Assembly: GCA_036574075.1 (NCBI GenBank)
Contig: JAINCN010000014.1
Span: 1 to 58,770 of the forward strand
DNA from: Deltaproteobacteria bacterium
Lineage (GTDB): Bacteria; Desulfobacterota; Dissulfuribacteria; Dissulfuribacterales; UBA5754
Reading direction: 5' to 3'
Length of the DNA stretch: 58,770 nucleotides
Positions 7,794 to 16,191 of the stretch are shown here, piece by piece. Position 1 is the stretch's first letter. Every line of letters starts with the position of its first letter. The notes under the pieces were generated by a model. That model did not search any database, was not told the origin of the DNA, and worked only from the letters and a program-made list of their open reading frames with translations. The position numbers and the translations under genes are program-made.

Positions 7794-7812
7794 TCCTTCG
7801 ATTGACACACAA

Positions 7813-7858
7813 CTGTAACAAATCTGTAACCTTTCTGTAACAAAAGCCTGGTACTAAT
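7813..7858 (+). promoter_or_regulatory. Triple Pho box with -10 element
   Basis: Three exact CTGTAAC heptamers start at 7813, 7824 and 7835. They are 11 bp apart and separated by AAAT and CTTT. A -10-like TACTAAT follows at 7852, 10 nt after the last repeat. PhoB-type regulators bind direct heptamers of this kind with 4-bp spacers in place of a -35 box. Transcription would run rightward toward the porin at 8646, giving a leader of nearly 800 nt unless another start intervenes. Phosphate-starvation control of that porin is inferred. Confidence 0.8.
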
Positions 7859-7968
7859 CCTTGCACACAAAACCTGTATTGACATCAGGAAAACCGAATC
7901 ATGGGCCTTCACTCCTTTTGATACCGGAATGATGCCAAACTGGAATTTTCGACTTCAAAGATTGATGG

Positions 7969-8004
7969 ATTCGTAAAAAGTTTCAAAACGGCCTTTTTAC
8001 GAAT
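7969..8004. repeat. TTCGTAAAAAG inverted repeat
   Basis: ATTCGTAAAAAG (7969-7980) and its exact complement (7993-8004) enclose a 12-nt loop. Sequences of the GATTCGTAAAAAG type are scattered through many deltaproteobacterial genomes, from general recollection rather than a search. It could act as a hairpin in the porin leader. Confidence 0.7.
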
Positions 8005-8082
8005 TAACTATTCGTAATTTCAATAGTTTATATACATTCTTGAGTTTTTCAGCTTCTGTACAGGCCATCAAGATTAAGGCTA

Positions 8083-8284
8083 AATCCGTTAGATATGCAC
8101 TCAACCTTTCGATTTCACAGCATAAGCCTACGGCCGGGGTATTTGTGGAGTAAGGCACCCATGGACGGGGCTCGGACGGCAAACCGCCCCCATGGACAGG
8201 AGGCTATTTGCCGCACGGAACAAATACCCCGGACGTCGGCTCACGGATTCAGGAAATAGCCCGGCCGTAGGCTCACGGATTCAG
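8083..8284 (+). mobile_element. Dispersed element, copy 4, with doubled right end
   Basis: The left end is worn (AATCCGTTAGATATG) and the right end GGATTCAGG falls at 8245-8253. A second right end, from CGGCCGTAGGC to GGATTCAG, follows at 8254-8284, so the short arm is duplicated. AGATTAAGGCT flanks the whole at 8071-8081 and 8283-8293, an 11-bp direct repeat. This suggests two insertion events or a recombination. Confidence 0.88.
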
Positions 8285-8645
8285 ATTAAGGCTTGCGAGT
8301 GGAAGGATGTCAAGCCGTTGTCTCATGCACATAAGCAACAAAAACGATAAAAGATCGCACTGCAAAACCTAAAAGACAAAACATGAGGGAAGATGATCAC
8401 GATCAAGAAACTCTTTGCGGCAGCTATATCAAAGGGGAAGAGATCACGAGTCAGAAACTGCCGCAGCCCAACGCGTTGTGCGGCAGACTTCTTTGAGGCT
8501 GCTGACATCCGGCTCTCCCACATCCTGCAAAATCTAACAGAACAACACAAAAACTCAAAAAAAATCAGCAAATTAAACGGTAGATGATTGGACATTTCTG
8601 ACGGAACATCCGTTACAAAATAAATTAAAACAAGGAGGGAATGAA

Positions 8646-10019
8646 ATGGGAATTATTTCAAACAGAATCTATAGGGTGTCATGGCTGGCGACGAAATTCT
8701 GCGCGCTTTCGTTTATGGTTACAGGTCTTTTGGGAAACGCGTGGGCTGCTGTCAGCTCTAATGATGCTCTCATACAGGTGCTCATCAAAAAAGGGATACT
8801 GACAAAAGAAGAGGCAGAAAACATACAGAAAGAGGCTGCCGCTGTCCAGAAAAAACAACAGGAAGAGGTGGTAAAAGAGGTGTCAAAGAGCGGTGTCGCA
8901 CTTCCTGACGCGCTGAAGGGCCTTAAGATAGGCGGGCTTGGCTATATCGATTACTCAGCCGGTCAGAAGCCGCTTTCAGACAACGAGTCCAAAAATTTTA
9001 ATACATTTAATCTAACCCGTGGATATCTGACCGTGCAAAAGACGATCACTCCATGGCTCAGTGGACGTATCACGACTGACATCACAAGGATCAGCAGTGT
9101 AGCCGGTGATAATGACACGGGAAGCTGGGAGACCAGGATAAAATATCTCTATGCACAGTTTAAGCCGAACGACATAGGTCCGCTCACGGACATGAGGGCG
9201 GAACTTGGCCAGGGCCACAACCCATGGCTTGATTTTGAGGAGAGCATAAACCCATACCGCTGCCAGGGGACCATGGCCATCGAAAGGGCAGGGGTCTTTA
9301 ACTCGGCTGATTTGGGTTTGAGTATGATAGGCAATATAGGCGGGAAGCTTGCTGACGCAAAGGCTGCGACAGGCAACCCTCACTATGACGGACGTTATGG
9401 GAGCTGGCATATAGGCGTTTATAACGGGGCTGGCTATCATAATGCGGAGGCCAACAGCAACAAGGCCGTGGAAGGCAGACTCTCGATAAGGCCGTTTCCT
9501 GACATAATCCCAGGTCTTCAGGCGAGCTATCTTGGCATGTTCGGCGAGGGAAACAGGGACGGGGCAAAAGAATACGAACCCAACTATATTGTTAATCTGG
9601 GCATGCTAAGTCTTGAAAATCCTCTCTACATCGTGACAGCCCAGTACTTCCAGACCACCGGCAACGCTGCAGGCACATGGATCTTCAAAAAGGCAGACGG
9701 CGACTATGACACGCTTCGTACCGAAGGTTATTCCGTCTTCGGCAGGGTAAGGCTTCCGTTCATAACTGAGAAATTGGCAGCTTTTGCCCGCTATGACCAC
9801 TTTGATCAGGATGAGGACAACAAGATCACGAATGATGGCGCATATGACCTCTACATAGCCGGTCTTTCCTATGACATCTACAAAGGAAACATGGTGCTGG
9901 TTGACTTTGAATCCACTGACTATGATGACGATGCCGGACTAAAGACCAAGATCCCGAGACTAAATAACAAACTCGGCGATGATTACAAGTTCCAGGTTGT
10001 CTATCAACTAGCGTTCTAA
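8646..10019 (+). CDS. OprP/OprO-type outer membrane porin
   Basis: This 457-aa outer-membrane beta-barrel starts from ATG after AAGGAGGG. Residues 1-35 are a signal peptide ending near AWA. Residues 40-80 form a helical or coiled segment (KKGILTKEEAENIQKEAAA), typical of the N-terminus of phosphate-selective porins O/P. Alternating barrel strands follow, and the C-terminal residue is Phe (VVYQLAF), the signal for BAM assembly. The gene is AT-richer and uses more ATA codons than its neighbours, suggesting transfer. A Pho box lies far upstream, elements flank both sides, and a terminator follows. Confidence 0.85.
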   Translation: MGIISNRIYRVSWLATKFCALSFMVTGLLGNAWAAVSSNDALIQVLIKKGILTKEEAENIQKEAAAVQKKQQEEVVKEVSKSGVALPDALKGLKIGGLGYIDYSAGQKPLSDNESKNFNTFNLTRGYLTVQKTITPWLSGRITTDITRISSVAGDNDTGSWETRIKYLYAQFKPNDIGPLTDMRAELGQGHNPWLDFEESINPYRCQGTMAIERAGVFNSADLGLSMIGNIGGKLADAKAATGNPHYDGRYGSWHIGVYNGAGYHNAEANSNKAVEGRLSIRPFPDIIPGLQASYLGMFGEGNRDGAKEYEPNYIVNLGMLSLENPLYIVTAQYFQTTGNAAGTWIFKKADGDYDTLRTEGYSVFGRVRLPFITEKLAAFARYDHFDQDEDNKITNDGAYDLYIAGLSYDIYKGNMVLVDFESTDYDDDAGLKTKIPRLNNKLGDDYKFQVVYQLAF

Positions 10020-10087
10020 GCCTTATTAAAAAGGCATTTTAAAGACCTCCAGCCTTAGGCTCATTCTTCAGACTTAAGGATACACTC

Positions 10088-10127
10088 AGGTGCGGGCAGG
10101 ATCATTACGCCCGCACCTTTTTATTTT
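10088..10127 (+). terminator. Rho-independent terminator of the first porin
   Basis: AGGTGCGGGC (10088-10097) pairs with GCCCGCACCT (10109-10118) across an 11-nt loop and is followed by TTTTATTTT. It lies about 70 bp after the porin stop. Confidence 0.9.
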
Positions 10128-10166
10128 GGGAAGTCCCAGAAATTGCCATTTTGCTCAATGGATGTT

Positions 10167-10340
10167 CCTGAATCCGTGAGATATGCACACAACCTTTCGA
10201 TTTCACGGCATAAGCCTACGGCCGGGGTATTTGTGGAGTGAGGCGCCCATGGACGGGCGCCGTCGGCAAATCTGCCCCCATGGACGGGGGCTATTTGCCG
10301 CACGAAACAAATACCCCGGCCGTAGGCTCACGGATTCAGG
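10167..10340 (+). mobile_element. Dispersed element, copy 5 (6-bp duplication)
   Basis: This copy is 174 bp in forward orientation. The flanks are GATGTT at 10161-10166 and GATGTT at 10341-10346, a perfect 6-bp duplication. The first internal hairpin is GGCGCCC/GGGCGCC as in copy 15. It sits between two convergent porin genes, 38 bp from the stop of the second. Confidence 0.95.
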
Positions 10341-10378
10341 GATGTTGCTTGTCGACAAAAAATACTGCTATTTAGAGA

Positions 10379-11944
10379 CTAAAATAGATACTGATACTGC
10401 ACCCTGAATCCAAAATCGTCTTCATCGCTTGGATTATGGCTTATTAAGCTGGTAAATCCAAGACGTTCGGCTTCGGAGGCATTGATGTCATTGAAATTGC
10501 GACGCATCCAACGGATATCAGTGGTTATATAATGATTGAAACCATTAAGATAGTAATTTAACCCAAGAATATACTGCTGAAGGTTGTCTTCAACCGCATA
10601 GCCGTCCTCTAGATTTACAAGACCCAACCCGCTTCTAAGACTGTTTTCAAGGTTATTTCCATCAATACGTTCGAAATATGCGGCTTTAAACACCGCCTCC
10701 CATTTCTTAGGCACAAAGAAATAGCCCAGGTTCGCCCTGACGGCCCAGCGGTCCCAGGTCTGCTCTATAGAACCGCTTGGATCCTGGATGAACTCCTCCC
10801 AGCCACCTTCAAGGTCAGCGGAAAAGCCAAGGTATCTGAAGAGAAGCGTCGAATCAAAGCCATAGTTCTCTATATCATGGGCGCCAGTCTTTTTTGTGCC
10901 TGCATTCTTGTTGGAGGTATCAAGTTTGGTGTCAAAGTAGTTGTTGACCTTGTCTCTGTTAGTAAAACTTGCAAGCACAAGGGCTGCGAGCGGTTTGGTA
11001 TTGTAACCGTAATCGCCCTGCATGAAATAGTTATTGAACCCGCTTGGCCCCATCGGACCTTTCGGGTCAGAGCCTGGCAGGAAGTTTATACCGACACGCG
11101 CCACATAGAGCATATCGGAATCCGTGTTGGTTAACCCCCTTGTGTCGCGGCCGTTATAGACGCCAAGCCAATACGTCAGAAAATCCTTCTGGCCGAACAT
11201 ATCCACATAGCCATTCATATTAAGACCCTGAGAGCGGAAAAGCGTCATGCCACCGGTTGAAAAACCGTTGGCCGCAAGCTGATTGCTCACCAGCAAAGGG
11301 GCATTGTCGTTAGGAAAGTTATAGGTGGTTTGACCGAACTGGTCCTTGGTCACCTCTGAGTCCCCTGTGAATATTGTGCGGTCCCCGCCATTCTGCATAA
11401 ACCCGCTCTGCCAAAATTCCATGCTGTACGGAATCTTCATACGTCCAAATTGCACCCCAGCAAACTTATATTTCTGCCATTGGACAGTGGCGTCATGAAG
11501 ATTTACACCGCCTTGCGGCTCAAGCTGAACATGCACAAAATAATTCCAGTCTTTGTTAGGCGCAGTGCCATCCACAAAGAAACGGGCTCGGCGGAAATTA
11601 AAGTTGCTGTAGTCCTCTGTGCTTTTGGCCACGGTATCATCTGTAATGAGATAGGTATATCTCATATTGAGACCAGTTCTGAAGCGGAATTTGTATTCAT
11701 TTTCAGTCTTAGGATCTTTATATTCTATACGGAAACCATCTTTCCAGTAGGCGTTTATCTTGGAAGGCGGGGCCTCTTTTTCCTTCTTTTCAAGCTGTTC
11801 GATCCGATTCAGGAGTTCCTGGACCTGAGCCTTGAGGGCGGCAACCTCTTCCTTTTCATCGGCTTTTACCGGTGCAACTGGAACAAAAAACCAGCCTGAA
11901 GTCGATAAACATGCTAAAAAATAAGATAACATCTTCTTTCCCAT
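10379..11944 (-). CDS. OprP-type porin with N-terminal coiled coil
   Basis: This 521-aa outer-membrane porin (phosphate-selective porin O/P type) starts from ATG after AAGGAGG at -8. The signal peptide ends near VKADE. A short coiled coil follows (EEVAALKAQVQELLNRIEQL), as in trimeric porins of this family. FNFRRARFFVDGTAP and GVQFGRMKIPYSMEF are characteristic family strands. The last residues, FRVQYQYLF, carry the terminal Phe. No Pho box is visible in the short 5' region, where element copy 6 lies about 90 bp upstream. The substrate could be phosphate, polyphosphate or another anion. Confidence 0.88.
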   Translation of the reverse strand: MGKKMLSYFLACLSTSGWFFVPVAPVKADEKEEVAALKAQVQELLNRIEQLEKKEKEAPPSKINAYWKDGFRIEYKDPKTENEYKFRFRTGLNMRYTYLITDDTVAKSTEDYSNFNFRRARFFVDGTAPNKDWNYFVHVQLEPQGGVNLHDATVQWQKYKFAGVQFGRMKIPYSMEFWQSGFMQNGGDRTIFTGDSEVTKDQFGQTTYNFPNDNAPLLVSNQLAANGFSTGGMTLFRSQGLNMNGYVDMFGQKDFLTYWLGVYNGRDTRGLTNTDSDMLYVARVGINFLPGSDPKGPMGPSGFNNYFMQGDYGYNTKPLAALVLASFTNRDKVNNYFDTKLDTSNKNAGTKKTGAHDIENYGFDSTLLFRYLGFSADLEGGWEEFIQDPSGSIEQTWDRWAVRANLGYFFVPKKWEAVFKAAYFERIDGNNLENSLRSGLGLVNLEDGYAVEDNLQQYILGLNYYLNGFNHYITTDIRWMRRNFNDINASEAERLGFTSLISHNPSDEDDFGFRVQYQYLF

Positions 11945-12033
11945 GCCTGTTCCTCCTTTTTCTCTTTTTTTTTTGGCTCTTCGTCATTTCTTGGGAATTT
12001 GATAAGCTGCTGGATGGGTGCGGCGAGCAGGTA

Positions 12034-12186
12034 TCTGAATCCGTGAGATATGCACTTAACCTTTCGATTTCACAGCATAAGCCTACTGCCGGTGTATTTG
12101 TGGATGGAGGAGCCCATGGATGGCCATGGACGAGGGCTATTTGCCGCACGGAACAAATACCCCGAACGTCGGCTCACGGATTCAGG
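12034..12186 (+). mobile_element. Dispersed element, copy 6 (internally shortened)
   Basis: This 153-bp copy has both ends (CTGAATCCGTGAG and GGATTCAGG). About 22 bp of the second internal hairpin is missing, leaving CCCATGGATGGCCATGGACG. The flanks show no clear target duplication. It lies upstream of the second porin. Confidence 0.88.
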
Positions 12187-12453
12187 TTGAAAAGATGCAC
12201 CAATTCGACAAAAAGGACTTGACAAACCGCGAAAAACGCGTGGCTCCCTTCGGGGGCCTTTTCCTTAACAAGTACGGCGTCAGGCTCCGCTTCGGGCAGG
12301 TGGAAAAACTATTCGACCTCGAGCATGCCACCATCAAGGCCTACGGCAGTTTCAATTCTACTGCTTCCTCGCCCAGGTCCGATTCATCGATGGACGCCTC
12401 TCTGCCGGCTCGTCTGGTCCCGTTTCAGGCAAGACAACGGAAGCTGTACATAG
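12187..12453. other. Decayed sequence without a recognised gene
   Basis: An open frame from 12195 reads MHQFDKKDLTNREKRV and continues, but it runs out of frame into the transposase scrap and then into phnN. I recognise no domain. It may be further remains of the insertion sequence that left the fragment at 12454. Confidence 0.4.
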
Positions 12454-12546
12454 TTGCATCTCCTGCTCTCCACGGATACAACGCTTTGCGGCGAACAGAT
12501 CATCGAACGCTATGCCGGTCGATGGTGGGTGGAAGCCTGCTGGTGA
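12454..12546 (+). pseudogene. C-terminal scrap of an IS4-superfamily transposase
   Basis: About 30 codons between an in-frame TAG and TGA read LHLLLSTDTTLCGEQIIERY and then AGRWWVEACW. The Y-x2-R-x3-E pattern (Y-AG-R-WWV-E), preceded by a LLLSTD strand, is the signature of IS4, IS701, IS1380 and IS1634-type DDE transposases around the catalytic Glu. Everything upstream is missing or shifted. It ends 12 bp before phnN. It is the only trace of a transposase in the window and thus a candidate relative of the dispersed elements' mobiliser. Confidence 0.65.
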
Positions 12547-12558
12547 TGGGGAGGATAC

Positions 12559-13119
12559 ATGCTAGGAAGGATCATCTATGTGATGGGGGCCTCAGGAAGC
12601 GGGAAGGACAGTCTCCTCACCTACGCCCGAAAGGAACTCGCGGGCGTTCTGCGCGTGGCCTTCGCCCACCGTTACATCACGCGGCCAGCCGGAACCGGCG
12701 GCGAGAACCACGTGGCCCTAACCCCTGCGGAGTTCACTGCCCGTCTTGAAGCCGGGCTCTTCGCCCTCAACTGGGAAGGCCACGGATTCTCTTACGGCAT
12801 AGGGATCGAGATCGACCTCTGGATGGAAAAGGGGGTCACTGTGGTAGTAAACGGCTCCCGTGCATATCTGCCAGAGGCAAGACGCCGTTATCCAGGGCTC
12901 GTCCCAGTCCTTGTGGAGGTCTCGATTGAAAAGATGCGGGAACGCCTCATCGCCCGCGGCCGGGAGACAAGGGAGCAAGTGGCGAAACGCATCGAAAGGC
13001 ACTTTTCACGTACCTGGAGCTGCGAAGATTGCCTCGTGGTGAACAACGACGGCCCTATCCACATCGGCGGCGAGGCCCTTTTAAAGATCATCCGTGGTCT
13101 CATAAACAGGGCCGCATAA
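12559..13119 (+). CDS. phnN: Ribose 1,5-bisphosphate phosphokinase (PhnN)
   Basis: This 186-aa guanylate-kinase-like enzyme converts ribose 1,5-bisphosphate to PRPP in phosphonate degradation. The P-loop GASGSGKDS lies at residues 10-18. HRYITRPAGTGGENHVAL is the PhnN lid and substrate motif, and VVVNGSRAYLPEARRRYP is typical of the family. GGGGAGG precedes the ATG. No C-P lyase genes surround it, so it is orphaned, possibly brought in next to the Pho-linked porins. A transposase scrap directly upstream supports rearrangement. Confidence 0.9.
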   Translation: MLGRIIYVMGASGSGKDSLLTYARKELAGVLRVAFAHRYITRPAGTGGENHVALTPAEFTARLEAGLFALNWEGHGFSYGIGIEIDLWMEKGVTVVVNGSRAYLPEARRRYPGLVPVLVEVSIEKMRERLIARGRETREQVAKRIERHFSRTWSCEDCLVVNNDGPIHIGGEALLKIIRGLINRAA

Positions 13120-13140
13120 AATCGCGGCCTTAACCGGGGG

Positions 13141-13173
13141 GTGGCGGGACGAACAGGTGATATCCCCCGCCAC
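13141..13173. terminator. Hairpin between phnN and FmdB-like gene
   Basis: GTGGCGGG (13141-13148) pairs with CCCGCCAC (13166-13173). There is no T-run, so it is a weak or Rho-assisted terminator at best, between convergent genes. Confidence 0.5.
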
Positions 13174-13199
13174 AAACCCGTGCTGATCCCCCTTCCAAT

Positions 13200-13463
13200 T
13201 CAATCAGACCCCTTCGACACGTTAGAAGACGAGGAGGATTCTTTCGGCGTGCCTTCGGATTCATTCGTTTTGGAACCCTCATTTCTCTTGCAATAATCCG
13301 TCACATACCAACCGCTTCCGCTCAGCCTGAAACTCGAGCGGGAGATGAGCTTGTGGACCGGCCCCCCACAGGTTGGACACACGCTGAGATTCGGCTCCGT
13401 TATCTTCTGGTAATGGTCGAAGACCCGTGCGCAAGATTCACATTCGTACTCATAGACAGGCAT
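13200..13463 (-). CDS. FmdB-type zinc ribbon protein
   Basis: The start at 13463 (ATG after AAGGAGG) gives 87 aa. MPVYEYECESC and VCPTCGGPVHKLIS form the four-Cys CxxC-CxxC zinc ribbon of the FmdB family, and SSFRLSGSGWYVTDY follows as in many homologues. The rest is a low-complexity Ser/Glu tail. Members are thought to regulate or assist diverse operons; the specific role is unknown. A second member lies at 42854. Confidence 0.9.
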   Translation of the reverse strand: MPVYEYECESCARVFDHYQKITEPNLSVCPTCGGPVHKLISRSSFRLSGSGWYVTDYCKRNEGSKTNESEGTPKESSSSSNVSKGSD

Positions 13464-13510
13464 TTTCCTACCTCCTTCTATAAAATTAGAAAACCATGAG
13501 AGGTTTTCCA

Positions 13511-14020
13511 TCAAATTTCCTTAAACAAACGGTCAAAACGATTGAGAACCTGTGACATGCCCTCGAGGCGGATCGGGGCGAGTATCTCTTGCGTGAGGCC
13601 GTGGACCCTTTCTTCCTCGCGGCGCCTATCCTCCAGACTCGGCAGACACAGGTAACGGCCAAACCGAACTATATGAACAAGCTCGTGTGTGATCACATAT
13701 ACCATAAGGGCGCCGAGTGCACGCTGCCCCATAGATCCAATCTCTTCTAGAAAACGCGGGTCATTCAGGCAGATGCGGTAAAACCTGCCAGCATCGCGTC
13801 CACGGAGCTTTCTCGTCGGGTCACATGAGTAACGTACAAGGTGAGCGAAGGAATCGCCGGGATGCTCGTGCCTTTCGATATTATTCAGCGTGCACACCTC
13901 ATAGGGGTTTTCGATCCAGTCCCGGCGGGTTAAGGGGAAAAAATCGTTCGTCACCTCCTCAGAGATGGCAACAGCCTCGTTCAAGACCTGTATATGGTTG
14001 CTCGAAAAATACCGGGACAT
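13511..14020 (-). CDS. Conserved protein with HExxH metallopeptidase motif
   Basis: This encodes about 169 aa from MSRYFSSNH; a GTG 8 codons upstream at 14044 is the alternative start. The HELVHIVRF helix in the C-terminal half contains HExxH, the zinc-binding signature of gluzincins. RYSCDPTRKLRGRDAGRFYR and NDPRFLEEIGSMGQRALG precede it. No signal peptide is evident. The third zinc ligand is not obvious, so peptidase activity is inferred. It is upstream of the FmdB-like gene by about 47 bp on the same strand. Confidence 0.6.
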   Translation of the reverse strand: MSRYFSSNHIQVLNEAVAISEEVTNDFFPLTRRDWIENPYEVCTLNNIERHEHPGDSFAHLVRYSCDPTRKLRGRDAGRFYRICLNDPRFLEEIGSMGQRALGALMVYVITHELVHIVRFGRYLCLPSLEDRRREEERVHGLTQEILAPIRLEGMSQVLNRFDRLFKEI

Positions 14021-14266
14021 GGCGACAAACCCCGCGCGTACCACCTACGATGGAACTCAACCTACGTGGTCCACCGTAATGACGAATACCCCACTGGTGT
14101 TACAGGCATCCTCAGGGGATTTTCGTTCGAAGGTAAGGAGCGAAGAGGTCAAAAAACGGAGCATACTCCCTGTATGTGAGCATTTTTGACCTCGGACTTG
14201 CTCCCACAAGCTTTGTACACACTGTTCGGCATGCCTTCCCCTGCCATGGTGTGTTTTTGACAAATA

Positions 14267-14440
14267 CCTGAATCCGTGAGCCTACGGCCGGGGTATTTGT
14301 TTCGTGCGGCAAATAGCCCCCATCCATGGGGGCGGATTTGCCGACGGCGCCCGTCCATGGGCGCCTCCATCCACAAATACCCCGGCCGTAGGCTTATGCT
14401 GTGAAATCGAAGGGTTGAGTGCATATCTCACGGATTCAGG
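14267..14440 (-). mobile_element. Dispersed element, copy 7 (5-bp duplication)
   Basis: This copy is 174 bp in reverse orientation with the short arm first. The flanks are AAATA at 14262-14266 and AAATA at 14441-14445. The internal hairpin GCCCCCATCCATGGGGGC is a perfect 18-bp palindrome. It lies about 140 bp upstream of cysS. Confidence 0.94.
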
Positions 14441-14580
14441 AAATATGCGACATGCCTTTCCTTCCGTCAAGGGTAACGGAAAAGTCCGACAGCCGTGTAC
14501 TACGCAGGTTCCCTGGCGTGTTGACAGCCCTTGGCCGGAGGGATTTAGTAGAAAAAAATCTGATGGAAAAACCTATCAAA

Positions 14581-16089
14581 ATGACCATTCGCATCCACAA
14601 CTCCCTCGGACGCACGAAGGAGGATTTCCACCCCCTCGATTCAAACAAGGTACGTATGTATGTCTGCGGGATCACCTCCTACGACCGCTGCCACATCGGA
14701 CACGCCCGATCCGCAGTGGTCTTCGACGTGGTGGTCCGCCATCTGCGCCGCCAGGGCTACGATGTGAAATTCGTCAGGAACTTCACGGATATAGACGACA
14801 AGATCATCCTTAGGGCGCGCGAGGAAGGCATCACCACCACGGAACTGGCTGAGAGGGAGATCCGCCACTTTACCGAGGACATGGACGCCCTCGGTGTCCT
14901 GCATGCGGACGTGGAGCCCCGGGCGACCCAACATATCCCCGAGATCGTCTCCCTTATCGAGACCCTCATGGCTTCGGGACACGCATACGAGGCATCTGGA
15001 AGCGTCTATTTCTCGGTACGGAGTTTCCCTGCCTATGGCGCACTCTCGGGACGCAACATCGAGGAACTCCTCTCGGGTGCCCGCATCCTGCCCGGCGAGG
15101 AAAAACGCGACCCCCTCGACTTCGCCCTCTGGAAGGCGTCGAAACCCGGCGAGCCCGAATGGGAAAGCCCCTGGGGAAAAGGACGGCCGGGCTGGCACAT
15201 CGAATGCTCAGCCATGGCCATGAAATACCTCGGGCCCACCATCGACATCCACGGCGGGGGTCTCGACCTCATCTTCCCGCACCATGAAAACGAAAAGGCC
15301 CAGTCCGAGGCGGCAACTGGCAGGCCCTTTGTGCGTTACTGGATGCACAACGGATTCGTTACGATCCGGGGAGAAAAGATGTCCAAATCCCTCGGAAACT
15401 TCGTTACCATCCGGGAGATCCTCTCCGCTCATCACCCGGAGGCCATCCGACTCTTTCTCCTCTCGAAACACTACCGAAGCCCCCTCGATTACTCGGAGGA
15501 ACTCCTTGCCGAATCCGAGGCGGCGCTTGAGCGGTGCTACGTCGCCCTTGCAGAGGCCAAAAGGGCCATGTCTTCATGCGGAAAAAAGGACCGGCCCCTT
15601 ACGGATGACCTGAAAGAGGCCGCGTCCATGCTCGAATCCCTCGGAGAACGCTTCGATCTCGCCATGTCCGACGACTTCAACACGGCCTCTGCCATCGGAC
15701 ACCTCTTCGAAGGGGTACGCGCCCTGAACAGACTGAGCCAATCTGCGCTCAAGGCCCCGTCCCGCCGGTATCACGGACCACTTGCCGCAGGCATCGCGGC
15801 CATTCGGGATACCGCCGGGACCCTCGGCATCCTTACCCAAGACCCTGAGGCCTTCCTGAGAAGAAAAAATCTCGATGCCCTTGCCCGACTGGGAATGGAC
15901 GAAGCGGGGATACTTGCCGCCATCGAGCGCAGGGCGTCAGCCCGGGCCGCACAGGACTGGACGGCCGCTGACGCCGTCCGATCGGAACTCGAGAGGATGG
16001 GGATCCTCCTCCAGGACGGCCCTGAGGGTACGACCTGGACCATAAAACGCCTAACACAGGGCGAAATACAGGGAGGACAGAGACCATGA
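14581..16089 (+). CDS. cysS: Cysteinyl-tRNA synthetase
   Basis: This class I aminoacyl-tRNA synthetase is about 502 aa and attaches Cys to tRNA-Cys. Starting at 14581 aligns MTIRIHNSLGRTKEDF with family N-termini; an ATG at 14563 would add six residues. The zinc-ligand and HIGH motif CGITSYDRCHIGH lies near residues 29-41. GWHIECSAMAMKYLG and HHENEKAQSEA hold the other zinc ligands. KMSKSLGN is the second ATP motif. The C-terminal helical domain ends GEIQGGQRP. The stop overlaps the start of a panE remnant. Confidence 0.96.
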   Translation: MTIRIHNSLGRTKEDFHPLDSNKVRMYVCGITSYDRCHIGHARSAVVFDVVVRHLRRQGYDVKFVRNFTDIDDKIILRAREEGITTTELAEREIRHFTEDMDALGVLHADVEPRATQHIPEIVSLIETLMASGHAYEASGSVYFSVRSFPAYGALSGRNIEELLSGARILPGEEKRDPLDFALWKASKPGEPEWESPWGKGRPGWHIECSAMAMKYLGPTIDIHGGGLDLIFPHHENEKAQSEAATGRPFVRYWMHNGFVTIRGEKMSKSLGNFVTIREILSAHHPEAIRLFLLSKHYRSPLDYSEELLAESEAALERCYVALAEAKRAMSSCGKKDRPLTDDLKEAASMLESLGERFDLAMSDDFNTASAIGHLFEGVRALNRLSQSALKAPSRRYHGPLAAGIAAIRDTAGTLGILTQDPEAFLRRKNLDALARLGMDEAGILAAIERRASARAAQDWTAADAVRSELERMGILLQDGPEGTTWTIKRLTQGEIQGGQRP

Positions 16090-16191
16090 AGATCCTGATC
16101 GTTGGAGCTGGTGCAATCGGACGACTCTTCGGTCCCTGATGAGCCAAACTCGGCGGATACACCTTCCGTTGAGAAATTCACGGACGATCTC
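16086..16191 (+). pseudogene. panE: panE (ketopantoate reductase) N-terminal remnant
   Basis: MKILIVGAGAIGRLFG is the dinucleotide-binding start of 2-dehydropantoate 2-reductase, then the frame stops. The other frame reads DEPNSADTPSVEKFTDDL and, if the element at 16192 is removed, continues LGRYIGV to a stop. A deletion therefore seems to have fused the panE start to the end of another gene before the element inserted. ATGA overlap with cysS shows the start was once translated. Confidence 0.7.

Larger units (their letters stand above)
7859..8645. other. Long leader/intergenic region without a recognised gene
   Basis: Apart from the hairpin at 7969 and element copy 4, I see no supported gene here. 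A 64-codon open frame at 8393-8587 has a GAGGGA too close to its ATG and no recognisable content. The base composition is AT-richer than in the neighbours. AAGGAGGG at the right end is the porin ribosome site. Confidence 0.5.

Noticed and set aside
7619-8284. CRISPR-like array from closely spaced repeats
   Set aside because: Repeats are 150-206 bp, palindromic, irregularly spaced and flanked by target duplications. There are no short regular spacers and no cas genes.
8393-8587. 64-codon open frame upstream of the porin
   Set aside because: The ribosome-like GAGGGA is too close to the ATG and the product has no recognisable feature.
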